A stretch of 64,000 nucleotides of DNA from Ligustrum vulgare (GCA_963555705.1 OY743168.1:95830925-95894924), one strand, 5' to 3'; shown: positions 33,119-45,600, numbered from the stretch's first letter. Program-made: numbers and translations. Notes: generated by a model from the letters alone, not told the origin.

Positions 33119-36100
33119 GTGAGTACACAACGACCATAAAGCCATATTTGGATGCTATTTTTGAAAAGTTCAATTCACACACAGATGAATGTAGTTTTCC
33201 AAAACAGGTGAGACTGGTTTAGGTTAGAAAGAATGTGGTTTTGTTATCTTTGAACCAGTCTGGCAACTTGAAGTTTTTCTTTAGAGTATTTTATGTCTAC
33301 TAAGTTTTTGTCTAAGCAGAATTTATTTCCGAACCAAGGTAAAGTTAGAATGCGGTTGAACCACTTTTGAAAGTCAAATTTAGTCGCCACTTTCTATTTC
33401 TCGTAATTATTATCCCCTAAAATCATGGATAATCATATTTCACTTTAGATCATATATGCATTAACAATATTAAATAGATTTTAGTTTGCATTTTTTCCAC
33501 ATTAAACGTGAAGTGCATGGAAGAACAACATAACTGGAACCATATAAATTTTTTCTTGATTTATTATGTTTCTTTTAAAATGATTTTATGGATTTATTTT
33601 CCTGTCATTTCTCTTGAGTGTGCTCCAATATATTTATTATAAAAGATCAAGCTGTTTGTCTAGGCAAGTTTGCACAAAAATGAAGTAGTTTTGACAGACC
33701 ATTATAAATCTCGTAGTTTGTCTAAATTGTAATTTAACAGTTCATTCCTTGAGTTTTCACCATCAACCATTTAATAGCATGACTTTCACAAAAAATTGCC
33801 CTTTTAAGTTTGATTAGATTTACCTACTATTATTTGCTATTTGTGTATACTTGAATTTCATTTTATTTATGTTGAACCGAAAGGTGATTTCTCCATTATG
33901 GCTTGCCACGTCTATTTTGAAAGATAATGTATGTCGTTATGCTGCGTGAATCGATTTTTTAATTGTTTTTGTGAAGTACTGTTTTGATAACTATTGAAGA
34001 TGTTTCTTTTTCCATTAGCGTTTAGAAGATAGCATTATCCTAATTGCTTATGCTTTGGGTTCCTTCCATTCCTGGTAGTTTTCAAATTGGCATAGTAGCT
34101 GAGAAGATTAGAAATTCATCAAATATATCGATCGATCTTCTAAATTGGAGTCGTGGTAAGTTTTTATTTCTAGTATCATCATTTCATTTTTTTTTATTTT
34201 GCTTCTTTTCTTAAATTTTACAACTCAAGAAGAATTAATAAAATTGAGTCAGAAGTCCACTGAACAACTATTTTTTCATTAACAAAATATACGCTCTTGG
34301 TACAGGTATATACTTTTGAGACAATGGCCTTGGCCTTATAAAGATCACCTTGGCAGCATTTATATAGAGGTGGATGAAGCTTCATATATACAAGATATGG
34401 ACCAACAAACTTCTTTCTTCTGTAAAAACCTAACTTTTATAAGAGGCGCCTGTTCAGTATGACATAAGAAACCTAGGCTCATATATTATCAGGTATCATT
34501 TCATCAACAATCAAAATTGGGCATGATGATCCTGACACAAGAATGCAAAGCGAATTCAGTTCAGAATTTTATACAGATTGTTAGTTAAATCTTTAGTATG
34601 CTTCATAATCTGCAGTGCAAGTCCTCCACCCTTTGTCCTGAAACTGGATTTGAATTCCTGATTTTTATGGCTACTCTAGGATTTGTTTTAAGAACAGGCC
34701 TTAAGCTGGTTACTTGACAAACACGGCACGATATACACTCGTCACCATGTTCACACATTTGATTTGTACAGCATTAGTTTCTATTCTAAACTCTGGTTGG
34801 GAAGCCTGGCCCCTAGTTGTTTTAAACTCTCTATTGACACTCTTTTTTTAACAAAAATATGGAAGGATCAAGAACATAATAAATCAACCATCTGTTTTAA
34901 TTAGCATTTGGAAATTGGAAGAGAGAAACTTGCTAATCAAGTCAAGTAACAGTATTTGCAGCTTCCTATAACTTTCTTTAATCTTTTTTCTATATGTTTT
35001 TGTTCAGAATCTTTGTGCTGTGTGAGAATGTTTATTAAGCTTAAAATAAGCAAGAAATTACTTTAACGTCAATTTGTTTTCAACCCCTGATTGTTCTACT
35101 TATGAATAAGTAATCATTACCATAAAGTTCTTCCTACAAATGTCTTGCTTTAATTGTTCGAGAGGAATTTACTTTTTAATTTCTTTATTGAGCACTTTGA
35201 AGTTTAACTGTATTTTCAGTCACATTGCTATATTTTTTTTTCCAATGCCGAGTTTTGAGCCATTCGTATTAAATTTTTGAGAACATTACAGCTTGCAGTC
35301 CTTAAAATTATGTCACTTGCTTATTAATCTTCAATTTCAATCAGAACTAAATGCTTTGTTATTTTATAATTTGTAATCAAGAATTCTAGATTTATAGTTC
35401 CTCGAATTTAACCTTCCATAACCACTTAATTCTAACATTATCTCTTGGAAGTGATTCTCAACATCTGATGGATATTTCTGCATGTACAACTTTAATCCAT
35501 TCAATGACAGACTCCTTCCTGGACGATATGACTAGGTGAAACTTGAACCCTAGAAGAGCAGTAGCATTCCATCGGGACTTCTGCACTTTCTCGATGATAC
35601 TAGGTACCATGAAGAAACATTAGGTACTTTTTATTTTGCATGGTGATGGCAATGTTCATATTTTCCATTACCATTACTTGTAAAAATATTAGGTAGCAAG
35701 TGTAGACAGCAGACTAATCATCGGGAACATAACAGACCTTGTCACTTACCTGTACAACGAAATCCTTTATCTAACAGATCATGAAAGATTGAAGGGAAAA
35801 GAAACCGAGTCGTAGTAGTAGTATTGAATGAATTAGGTTTATGCATAGTGGTATAGAAGTTAACTTGAAGGTTGTTGCCCTGTAACTACCTCTGGTTTAC
35901 CATCTGTATATTTGTACTGATGGAAGTTTTAAGATCTTTGAATAAATCGACACCGTTAACCCTTCTTCATAATGTCTTTGCCTTTTCATTGTTAACTTGT
36001 AACATATGCATACGTAGTTCTTCTTCACAATGTTCATCGTTGTTCAATTTACTGTTATAGAGGAGACACAGTGCTCCATTTATATATGCCCTTGTTTGGT

Positions 36101-36634
36101 ATAGATTAAAATCTGATTTCTAATAAACAATGCTTCAATTTCTCAAATTATCGTCACAACCTGAATCTCTCTTATTCACGCAAGGAAATCGACGACAAAT
36201 TGTTTATCGCCTAACATGCGAATCAACACAAGTAATAGTAATAAGATCTTTATTTTTTCTATTCAAACGAAAACGCTTGTAATCTATTTGTATGTTTTTC
36301 ATTTGTAAAGCAATCTTTTACTTATTCTATTTATTTGTAAAGAATTTGCACAGATACTGCATACACTACAAATTACAAATTGAGATTTACTTTATTTATA
36401 ATAGTAATTGAATTTTATTTACTCAAAAAAAGCATGCTTTCAATTTATTTTATTTTTGTATTTCTATATCAATTTCACATACACTTGACATAACACAACA
36501 CAAATAGAGATTTACTCTATTTTCTAATGGTAATTGAATTCTCGATTTTATTTTCATTCATGTAAGCACACTTGTTGTTACGCCTAGTCCTCCGAAGCTA
36601 ATCTGGTTTCGGACACGTGTCTGTCAACTAAAGG
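33119..36634. other. Long intergenic region, no gene identified
   Basis: 3.5 kb of AT-rich unique-looking sequence. I searched by eye for the missing Rab7 tail and for other domains and found none. Short open frames have no recognisable content. Confidence 0.5.
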
Positions 36635-37064
36635 TAGAGATGGCAATGGGCCGAGCCGAGCCGGCTCAGCCCATGGCTCACAATGCTCGGCTCGTCAAAC
36701 TGACGAGCCGAGCAACGAGCTCGGGTTAAACGAGCCGAGCTTAGGCTCGGCTCGTTTAACCCGGCCGAGCTCGGCTTGGCCCACGAGCCGCGAGCTCGGC
36801 TCGTTTAGCTCGGTTTTTTTTTTTATTATTATTAAAAAAAACCTCTCTTACCGTTTTTTTTTAAAAAAAAACCCTCTTATCTTATCATCTTTAGTTTATT
36901 TATTTAGTCGACAATCTTCGATAGCTAAAATATTTGAAATCTTGAATACTAATAAGTATAAATATAAGTATAATATTAATAAGTAATAAATTATGTATTA
37001 AATAAATTATTAATAACTTAATAAGTAATGTCTTTTTAGTTTTCAACTTAAAAAAATGACGTTT

Positions 37065-37104
<40 letters not shown>

Positions 37105-37320
37105 GCGAGCCGCTCGGCTCGCCGGCTCGTTGAGCTCGTGGCTCGTGCCAACGAGCCGCTCGTTGAACCACGAGCCGAGCCAAGCTCGGCTCGTGGTTCA
37201 ACTACAACGTTTGGCTCGCCCAAGAGCTCGTCCCTGTGACGAGTCGAGCCGCCCTCGGCTCGTGTTTTTGCGAGCTGAGTCAACGAGCCGACGAGCGGCT
37301 CGGCCCGTTTGCCACCTCTA
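36635..37320. mobile_element. Non-autonomous hAT element with GC-rich fold-back arms (686 bp)
   Basis: Ends TAGAGATGGCAATGGGCCGA and, reverse-complemented, TAGAGGTGGCAAACGGGCCG, with a perfect 8-bp target duplication actaaagg (36,627-36,634 and 37,321-37,328). Both arms, 150-200 bp each, are built of repeated gagccg/cggctc words and can pair widely. The centre is AT-rich with a long poly-T (37,066-37,102). Confidence 0.85.
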
Positions 37321-37328
37321 ACTAAAGG

Positions 37329-38461
37329 TTTGCACCCCGCGTCATCAATAACAGATATCTAAATATAGCGGATAAAGTATTGCACAAGCCCGTTCTGGAA
37401 GTATCAAAGTGGATACACTTCCAGAGCAACCACCGCTTCCGCTGTTCCCAATAAATATCTCATAAGGTCTCAACATAATGAATTGATGTGACATCTCTGC
37501 TGTAGATGCCAAATTTTCAAATCATTAATTTGCATACCATAAATTAGCATAATCTATAAGGTGGCTCCTTGTCAATATGATGGTAAAAAAATCTGACATA
37601 CCTGAAACTCGCGGTACCCAATCCCATTAGGGACAATGCATCTTGACTAATAGGGCTTGTGGGGCAGATTCTTCGCCCCGCGTCCCGTCAATTATATTAT
37701 AAAAAAATCATAAATTGGAGATAATAGGGTGGAGGATCGCCCCGCCCAGCGATTTCACAGGTCATGGGTCCGGGGTCGAGATGACCCTATCCATTGCCAT
37801 CCCTACTTATCAGAAGCATTTGTAACATGTCAAATTAGAATTGATAATGACATTGAGGATCATGACATCATAGAATTGATAATGACATTGAGGATCATGA
37901 CATCAACTTCCAAGATGAAGTCACGTGTCACCTCATTTAATGGTCACTACTTCAATTTTGTTAGTATAAAAGCTCACACATTGTGCCATTTTAAAGTAAT
38001 GCAACTTTACATTCTCTCTCTCTCCCTCTCTCTCTCTCTCTCTCACAACCGAAGTAGTTCATGTCTTTGCACGTTTTACATCCACTTATAATACTCCAAA
38101 GCGATCGACTTGATCGTCAAAGTGTCCACGGTTGGCTCCACCCCACTGGAGTGGGCAACATGCTCTAACAGTTTGACCAATGCTACATGAATGTGAGAGG
38201 AAACAAGGTCTATTAACCACGTAACCCATATAAAAATCAAGGTCACTATTTTGTAATCTATTTTTTTATTTCTTTCTTTCATTGTAAAACAATTTTCATT
38301 AGTCCTAGGCATTGGGTATTGTTGCCCAATCTGAAAGTGACCCAACCTGATTCAATGAAAAAATTGACCAACTCGACTCGATTTGAGTTTTGCTAGCAAT
38401 TCGGGTCCAAATGATAATGCTTGATGTTTCATCCAAAAACCCTAGGTTTCATTTCCATTTA
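37329..38461. other. Intergenic stretch
   Basis: No clear gene. Contains an exact 35-bp tandem duplication (37,838-37,907) and a short CT repeat (38,013-38,044). Confidence 0.5.
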
Positions 38462-39250
38462 CTCCCTCCGTTCAAATTTATATAGGTTGTTTCATTTTTT
38501 ATACAGATTAAGAAAACATATTTAATTTTATTGAAAAAGCAACTTTTGCAAAGAATTTTCCAAGTTTATCCTTATTTAATTGTCAACATTTTATTTTTGA
38601 AAGTAATGGCCAACATTGAAGCATATTTCATAAAGATGGTGGGAAGATGAGTGGGTTTGGATAAATTATCTCTCCTACCGAGATCCGTGTATATGCATTT
38701 GGATGATTCCAAGATCTAGGTAAATAATGTGTTTAGAATATCACAAGATTAAGTCGTTTAAATTAATTATATCCATGCAAAATAAATAAGGGCATATTAG
38801 AGATGGAAAAAATACCCGACTGCCCCTAATCTGACGAGTACCTGACTCTAATGGGAAGAAAAAAACTGCCTCGTGTGGTCGACGGGCGGGTTTGGCTGCC
38901 TCGGGCCAAATGGCCTCGAACCCACCCCGAATAACAACTTTTAAAAAATATATCTATAAAAAAAGAGAAAAAATGCAGGAAAATATATATATATATAAAA
39001 AAAACTTAAATGGGACGGTAAATGGGGTGACCGGACTGACCCGCCTCGCCTCAAAATTCGTGGGGCGGGTATGGGAACTAAAGAATTTTGCGGGGCGCGG
39101 GTCGGAGGACCCGACCCGAATCAGCTCCGTTGTCGTCACTAGGGCATATTAGTAAACAAATAAAATAAATATTTTTCAAAAAAGAACACATGATTATATA
39201 ATTGGGACAATAGAAAAGGAAACTCAGCCTATATAACTGGGACGGAGGGA
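38462..39250. mobile_element. Stowaway-like (Tc1/Mariner) element interrupted by a hAT element
   Basis: Left end ctccctccgttcaaatttat and right end, reverse-complemented, atccctccgtcccagttata share about 30 bp of similarity including tatatagg, typical of plant Stowaway MITE ends. TA precedes the left end. Without the 344-bp insertion and its duplication the element would be about 437 bp. Confidence 0.6.
38798..39141. mobile_element. hAT MITE nested in the Stowaway-like element (344 bp)
   Basis: Perfect 8-bp duplication gggcatat at 38,790-38,797 and 39,142-39,149. Termini TAGAGATGG and TAGTGACGA are related but imperfect. The interior is rich in gacccg/cgggtc words. Confidence 0.7.
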
Positions 39251-39514
39251 TTATAATTTTCAAAATTTCTAATATACAACATTTGTTTACTGCTCATCGT
39301 TGGCCATTGCAGTATCCGCTACCACAATGGATTTGGAATACCACAAGATGAGGAATCAAAATTGAGTCATTAACCTAAGAAATGCTTTGATCATGTTTAT
39401 GGTTAACTGGTGTGCATTTGAAAGAATATACAAGAATCAATATTTTGTATGCCTTGTTCTATCTAACCTGCCTATTAAACTTGAAAAAATGTATAGAAGT
39501 ATTATCGTTGAAGC

Positions 39515-42500
39515 CAGAGCCGTACCTGTGATTTTGTAGACCTGAAACAAACGGTTGTTTTTCGAGATATAGGCCCTGGGCTTTACGGGGGTTCGGGGGC
39601 AGTGCCCCCGAAAAAAAAAAATTTAAGAAAAAAATTGAAAAATAAAGATTAAATAAAATGTAACACCCCAATTTGAAAATCTTAAACCTAGGCATATTAA
39701 CTTCCTTTCACATTAAATGCGGAATTAAAACATTTCAAATATAAATATTTCACTTATCTATTACAAGATTCTACAAAAAATTTGGCAGAGTTCCCTCTAT
39801 AAATTGGACTTAACCAACCTGTAGAGGAATCTCAAAATATTTTAAATCATCAAACACAACTCATTCAACATCCAACCTTCTACAATAATCCAAGATTTAT
39901 CCCAAACTCCACAACATAATTAAATTCAAACCATGATCTCCATTTAACTAAATGGAGAATTGATAAACTGCTAACGAGATAAATAACTTATCAAAATTAA
40001 ATTCAATAAACAATTAAAAGAATGAACTAATAAAAATAACCAAAGAAAACATTTATGAAATTTCAATAAAGATTAAATTCATATTCACATAAAACAAACT
40101 ATACAAATTCACCATAAAATTGCAAAAAATAAAAAGTTCAAAAGTATTAACTAATATAAAACGACCAACAAAATATGATATTTCATATACTTAAAGTTTT
40201 ATACTCAAAAGTGTTAATCAATATAAAACAACTACTTAAACATAACTCTTCTAGCTGTTTTAGATGCAAATATATTGATTAAATCAGTATAATCAAGTTG
40301 TTCGGCCATTTCTTTTTCGATCGACAATATAGCCAGTCCATTTAATCTGTCCTGCGACATAGTTGATCGAAGGTAATTCTTGATCAACTTCAACTTGGAG
40401 AAGCTTCTTTCTACAGATGCCACAGTTACTGGAATGGTTAGCAAAATTTTATAAGCAATATAAATATTTGGCCATATACCATTCAGTTTTGCCAAATAAC
40501 GTAGCACATCAATTGCTGTTCTTTCACTTGTTAAATAACATCTCATGACCATCAACTCTGAATATAATTCTTCACCATTAATGTCTGAATGTCCATCGTG
40601 ACTCAGAAATTCCTCAAGCTTCTTACAAGAAAACTGTAAATAAGTTAAAGGCACCCCCCTCTTTAACTTATCTAAATCCAACAAAAACCCAAAAGTTTCT
40701 TCATATTGTTTAAATTGTTCAAACCGAACTTGAAGGGAAGATTGAGCTTGATCAATTATAAACAAAAAGTATTCAACTCTAAATGATTCTTCACCTGATA
40801 GTGTCACATCATCACTGCCACTTTCATCAAATTGTCTTTTTCTTCGAATGCTGCGCTTTTTCTGAAATTTAGGTTCGATTCCCATCTCACTAGCCAGTTG
40901 CTTCGCTTCATCTATGGCACTATCAAACCCATGTTCTCTATAGTCATCAAGAAATGCAACGAGTCCTTGTAAGAGGTTTATTGCAAGGCCAATATTCATA
41001 TCTTCAGACTGAAGAAATTTACTAACACCATTGATAGCATACAACAACCTGTACCAAATCACAATGCCAAGCAAGAATTCAAAATTCTCCAAATCATACA
41101 TTGCCAAAGCCTCTGCCTCACTCTTTGTTTTAGAATCTTCACTTTTTTCTGCCAAGTCAAATAAAGCATCTCTTATCTGTGTAGTTTGCTCTTTTATAGC
41201 TTTTACACCCTCAACATGACTTTCCCACCGTGTTTGTGACAATGGCTTAAGAGTCAAACCGTGCACCATATCTTTAAAAATTTTCCATCTTTTTGCAGAA
41301 GAAGAAAACAAAGTGTAAATGCGTTGTACCACTCCAAAAAATGACTTTGCTTTAGAACAACATTCCACCATATCCACAATAGCCAAATTAAGACTATGAC
41401 AACCACATGGAGTATAGAAAGCTCTAGGATTCATTTCAAGTATTCTTTTCTGTACACCTTTGTACCTTCCACTCATGTTAGCTCCATTGTCATACCCTTG
41501 CCCTCTTACATCATCAATGTCAAGCCCAACTCTAGTTAGCACATTTTTCAGTTTATTCGATAATCCAAGTCCGGATGTGTCATCCACCTTCAAAAATTCA
41601 ACCCAATATTCTTCTACTGTCAACGTGTCTGTCGAATCATCCACACATCGTAGTACTAGAGACATTTGTTCCTCATGACTCGTGTCTGGAGTACAATCAA
41701 GAATGACCGAAAAATATTTTGCATGTTTAACTTTTGCAATGATTGCACTTCTCACTTCATTTGCCAAAGTCAATATCAACTCATTTTGAATTTTTGGTCC
41801 GAGGTATGTATACTGAATTTCTCGTGCTTGGGCACGCCGAACATGCTCTTCCATTACTGGATCAAACTCAGCAACCATTTCTATCATTTGTAAAAATAGG
41901 CCATTGTTCTCAACATGGAGCTTCTCATTATCTCCTCGAAATGCCAAAGTATTTTTGGCAAGTCTCTTCACAATAGAGATTATTCTTGTCAAGACTTGCC
42001 TCCAATGATGTCTTTCTTTATTGATTTGAAGTTGCATGCTTTGATCAATTGTTTGTTGTGTTTTCAATCTCTTTTCCAAATCAATCCAAGAAATCATGCA
42101 GTCCATGTGATCCTTACTAGCTTCATGGTTTCTAAGACTCATTTGCACATTACGCCAATCTCTGTATCCATCATTGCCTAATTGCCCCATTCTACTAATC
42201 ATTGGTTGCGTCTTGAACAATTTGCAACAAAAGCAAAAGATCTTATCTTCAGACACAGAATATACAATCCATCGTCTATCACTTGTCTGCCCATTTGTTA
42301 GCACCCGTTTGTAATGTGATGAATCAAAATGTCTGTTGTTACTATCTTTAGGAAACAAAAGATCATTCACTATCTTTGGACCCATTTCTACTAAATAATC
42401 AATCAATTTCTGATCAATGTTATTCCAATTCACGGGATCCTCTAAATTCAAAGTCGAACCTTTTGTTTGATCCATCTCTTCAGGTCGAGCTCCCTCATTG

Positions 42501-43680
42501 TCATGCAATTCATCAACCTTGACATCTTCATCGTTCGATTCATTCAAATCCACAATTTCATACATTTCCTCATTTTCATTCTGGGCAATTTGATCTCCAG
42601 TCACCACTCTCTTCTCTATTTCTTCAGTGTTTCGATTAAAGTATTTGTTAATATCTCCCGCTTGACTTTGAATTATTGCGATTTCCCTTTGCTTCCTCTT
42701 TCTCTTTTGAGCTCCAGACTGATGTTTAGGAGGCATTGTTTACTATTATACACAAAATAGCATTGTTTCAATGATCAATAAATATTTCAAAACCCTACAA
42801 GCATCACAACTCACCAATCATCAATTTACAAACAAATCCCAATTTACAACATAAAAATCAATAATCACAATTCACAAACAAACCAAATATTAACCAAATC
42901 TCAATTCACAACTTATAACTTAATAATCACAATTCACACATCAAATCAAATATTTACCAAATCGCAATTCATAATTCACGAAAGGGGAATATGGGGCTCA
43001 CGAAAGGGGAATATTAGGGCTTAGTTAGAAGCTAGAAATTGAGAAACACAGATTAAAATTAGAAGTTAGAAATTATGAACTATAAAAAATTACAATTTAC
43101 AAAACCAAAAAATCAGAAATTTATAACTTACCATAAGTCCAGGCGAGCTGGAGCTTGGAGGCTGGAGCCGGAGGCAGGGCAGCCGTGCAGAAGCTGCGCA
43201 GGTGCGCTGGGTAAGAATCAGATGAATCGGTCGTGCTCGTGCGCAGGTCGGCAGGTGCGCTCAGGCGAGTCAGGCGGCTCAGCGCTGGCTGGGTAAGGCC
43301 GTAAAGGGATTTGAGAGAGAGATTAACGGTTGTGCGTGCGCTGTGGTGGGTTCGTGGCTGTGGTCGGTGACCGGTCGTGCAAGCTCGGAAGTAGGACCGC
43401 CGGTGGCTGGCCTTGGCTTGGCTCGTCCCTCACGTCGCCAGAGCCAGTGCCCAGTCGTCGCAATCGCAAGTCGGAAGCAGAGCAGAGCCTAGGCAGTGGG
43501 TTTTGAGTCGTGAGTTGTGTTATGGATTGGATCAGATCAGGTATGTTATAATGGATCAGGTATGTTGGACTGGGCCAGATGCTGAATTGAAAAAAAAAAA
43601 AAAAAAAAAAAAAGCCCAAAAAATAGGCCTGTGGGCCCTGAAGCGGCGGCCTCTTGGGCCTCTAGGCAGGTCCGGGCCTG
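39515..43680 (-). mobile_element. Complete hAT transposon, structurally intact (4,166 bp)
   Basis: Terminal repeats CAGAGCCGTACCTG (left) and CAGGCCCGGACCTG (right, reverse-complemented) agree at 11 of 14 positions and are flanked by a perfect 8-bp target duplication gttgaagc (39,507-39,514 and 43,681-43,688). Inside is a single uninterrupted 834-aa transposase on the minus strand. About 700 bp separates the left end from the transposase stop and about 940 bp the right end from its start. The right part has a GC-rich stretch (43,140-43,480) that may hold the promoter, and a poly-A run at 43,589-43,612. Confidence 0.9.
40232..42736 (-). CDS. hAT transposase (TTF zinc finger, DUF4371, hAT dimerisation domain)
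   Basis: 834 aa from ATG 42,736 to TAA-type stop at 40,232, in one exon. The Lys/Arg-rich start (QKRKRKQRE, residues 10-18) could be a nuclear signal. A TTF-type zinc finger lies near residues 103-210 (FCFCCKLF at 167-174; His204 and His210). The DUF4371/RNase H-like core has candidate catalytic Asp347 (VILDCTPD) and Asp416 (GYDNGANMSG), the CGCHSLNLAI motif (444-453) and RW at 503-504. The C-terminal dimerisation domain includes SVERSFSKLKLIKNYLRS at about 770-790. Such proteins bind the element's ends and cut and paste it. Domesticated relatives exist, but terminal repeats and a target duplication around this one argue for a transposon gene. No damage is visible. Confidence 0.92.
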   Translation of the reverse strand: MPPKHQSGAQKRKRKQREIAIIQSQAGDINKYFNRNTEEIEKRVVTGDQIAQNENEEMYEIVDLNESNDEDVKVDELHDNEGARPEEMDQTKGSTLNLEDPVNWNNIDQKLIDYLVEMGPKIVNDLLFPKDSNNRHFDSSHYKRVLTNGQTSDRRWIVYSVSEDKIFCFCCKLFKTQPMISRMGQLGNDGYRDWRNVQMSLRNHEASKDHMDCMISWIDLEKRLKTQQTIDQSMQLQINKERHHWRQVLTRIISIVKRLAKNTLAFRGDNEKLHVENNGLFLQMIEMVAEFDPVMEEHVRRAQAREIQYTYLGPKIQNELILTLANEVRSAIIAKVKHAKYFSVILDCTPDTSHEEQMSLVLRCVDDSTDTLTVEEYWVEFLKVDDTSGLGLSNKLKNVLTRVGLDIDDVRGQGYDNGANMSGRYKGVQKRILEMNPRAFYTPCGCHSLNLAIVDMVECCSKAKSFFGVVQRIYTLFSSSAKRWKIFKDMVHGLTLKPLSQTRWESHVEGVKAIKEQTTQIRDALFDLAEKSEDSKTKSEAEALAMYDLENFEFLLGIVIWYRLLYAINGVSKFLQSEDMNIGLAINLLQGLVAFLDDYREHGFDSAIDEAKQLASEMGIEPKFQKKRSIRRKRQFDESGSDDVTLSGEESFRVEYFLFIIDQAQSSLQVRFEQFKQYEETFGFLLDLDKLKRGVPLTYLQFSCKKLEEFLSHDGHSDINGEELYSELMVMRCYLTSERTAIDVLRYLAKLNGIWPNIYIAYKILLTIPVTVASVERSFSKLKLIKNYLRSTMSQDRLNGLAILSIEKEMAEQLDYTDLINIFASKTARRVMFK

Positions 43681-43688
43681 GTTGAAGC

Positions 43689-44046
43689 ATTAAGAGGATG
43701 TGACAATACATAAGCATTATGATGACCTCATTAAACAATGAAGATGAACCCTTGAAAGGGAGCGAATCGTGGGTCAAGTTCGACAATTTATTGCCTATTT
43801 GTGATGACAAATCGAAAGCTACTTTTAAGACCTAAAAATTGCTTTTGGTCTATTTGGCAAAAACAAAAAAAACAAAAAAAAATTGTTTTAAAGATTATCA
43901 ACGTGACTTTCTCCGAGAAAGTACTTTTAAAGATTAGTTTTCAAAAAAACAAAAAATAAGATGATTTTTTTCTTACAAAAGCTACAACAAAAATTGTGTC
44001 AGATGAGCTCATAATTTATGACAAGTGTATAGTAACTGAAGACAAA
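43689..44046. other. Short intergenic stretch
   Basis: About 360 AT-rich bases between the hAT element and the Helitron. Nothing recognisable. Confidence 0.5.
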
Positions 44047-44237
44047 TCTTTATATATATAAAAGTAGAAGTGAGGAGAGAGAGCCATTTTGGAGGGAAAA
44101 TTGTATTTAATGAGTCTCTCTCCTCATTTCTACTTTTATGTATAAAAAAATACATAAAAATAAATAAAGAAAAGAGAAATATTTTTGTACGAAAGTTTAT
44201 TATTTATTACATATTTAGTAAGAATTGTAATAAATAT

Positions 44238-44590
44238 ACTATGTGTAAATGTATTATATTGAAAATGAAAAAATCAGATTAATATATTTGAACATAAATA
44301 ATGTGATACCTACGTAAATGTGTTATGTAGAAAATGAAAAACTTGGATTAATATATTTAAATATAAATAAATGTGATATCTATGTAAGTGTGTTATGTAT
44401 GAAATGAAAAAATTGTATTAATATATTTGAATATAAATAAATGTCATATCTATGTAAATGTGTTAAATTGAAAATGAAAATTTTGGATTAATATATTTGA
44501 ATATAAAAAATACATGCTATATAAATTTGTTAAGTTAGAAATGAAGATTTTGAATCAATATATTTTGAAAATAAATAAATAAAATCATTA
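44238..44590. repeat. Minisatellite inside the Helitron, about 75-bp unit
   Basis: About five imperfect copies of a unit with gttatgtagaaaatgaaaaa, then attaatatatttgaatataa, then atgtgatatctatgtaa. A further copy lies at about 45,040-45,140. Confidence 0.7.
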
Positions 44591-44684
44591 AAATTTTACT
44601 TTTTAATATGTCAATAAATGAGTAGGTTCTTCAATAATTATATTACAAAATTAATTAATTATTTGCTATCAATTTTTTGCCACC

Positions 44685-45600
44685 AATGATAAATTGTTAG
44701 AAAATTTAATAATTTCATCATTTTGATAAAAATTGGTATGCTTAAAAAATAAGGAAAAATAAAATATATTAATTAGTATATATTGGATTTCGAATAAAAT
44801 ATATGTAAGCAATATATTAAAAAATAAAGTTAATTAAAAATTTTAACATATTAAAAGGAAAATATGTGATAAGGTGGGAAATTTTTTAAAGAAAAACGTA
44901 AATAAAAGTAAAAAGAAATTTATACAAAAAATTTAATTAAGTGTCAAACTTTGAGTGACGCGGTACACTGAGTTTACATGCAGATTTTTTTTTCTTGATT
45001 AGTTTTTTTTTTATTTTAAAGTTTCAAATTCTATAACATGTGTTATGTAGGAAATGAATAAATTGAATTAATATATTTTAAAATAAATAAATGTCATGGT
45101 ATATAAATTTGTTAAATTAGAAATGAAAAAATTGAATTAATATATTTTGAAAATAAATAAATAAAATTATTGAAATTTTACTCTCTAATTTGTCAATAAA
45201 TGAATAAGCTCTTCAATATGCATATTACAAAAATAATTAATTATTTTCAATTAACTTTTTAACCACACATATTTTCTCCCTCCAATTTTCAATCACTACT
45301 TTTTACCTCAAAATCATAAATAAACAAGTTTATAAACCAAACATTATTACCAAACGGAGGTTTAATCATTTCATTATTTTGACAAAAATTGACATGTTTA
45401 AAAAACAAGGAAAAATAAAATATATTAATTAATATATTGGATTTCAAATAAAATATATGTAAGCAACACATTAAAAAATATAGTTAATAAAAGATTATAA
45501 AATATTTTTAAAGGAAAATAGGTGATGAGGTGACAAATTTTCAGAGAAAAATAATTATATAAAAAATTTAAATGAGTGCCAAATTTTGAGTGATACGGTA
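44685..45600. repeat. Large internal duplication in the Helitron
   Basis: 44,700-44,900 and 45,365-45,540 share long similar runs (for example aaggaaaaataaaatatatt followed by aataaaatatatgtaagcaa), so part of the element was tandemly duplicated with a spacing of about 660 bp. Confidence 0.6.

Noticed and set aside
37340..37452. Plus-strand stretch reading INNRYLNIADKVLHKPV as an exon
   Set aside because: Short, no clear splice sites, and no family recognised; kept as unexplained intergenic sequence.
43413..43810. Open frames in the GC-rich end of the hAT element
   Set aside because: No domain, and they run into poly-Lys or poly-Phe from the poly-A tract.
44685..45600. Duplicated Helitron part as a second separate Helitron
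   Set aside because: There is only one 5' TC end and one hairpin-CTAG end, so an internal duplication is simpler.
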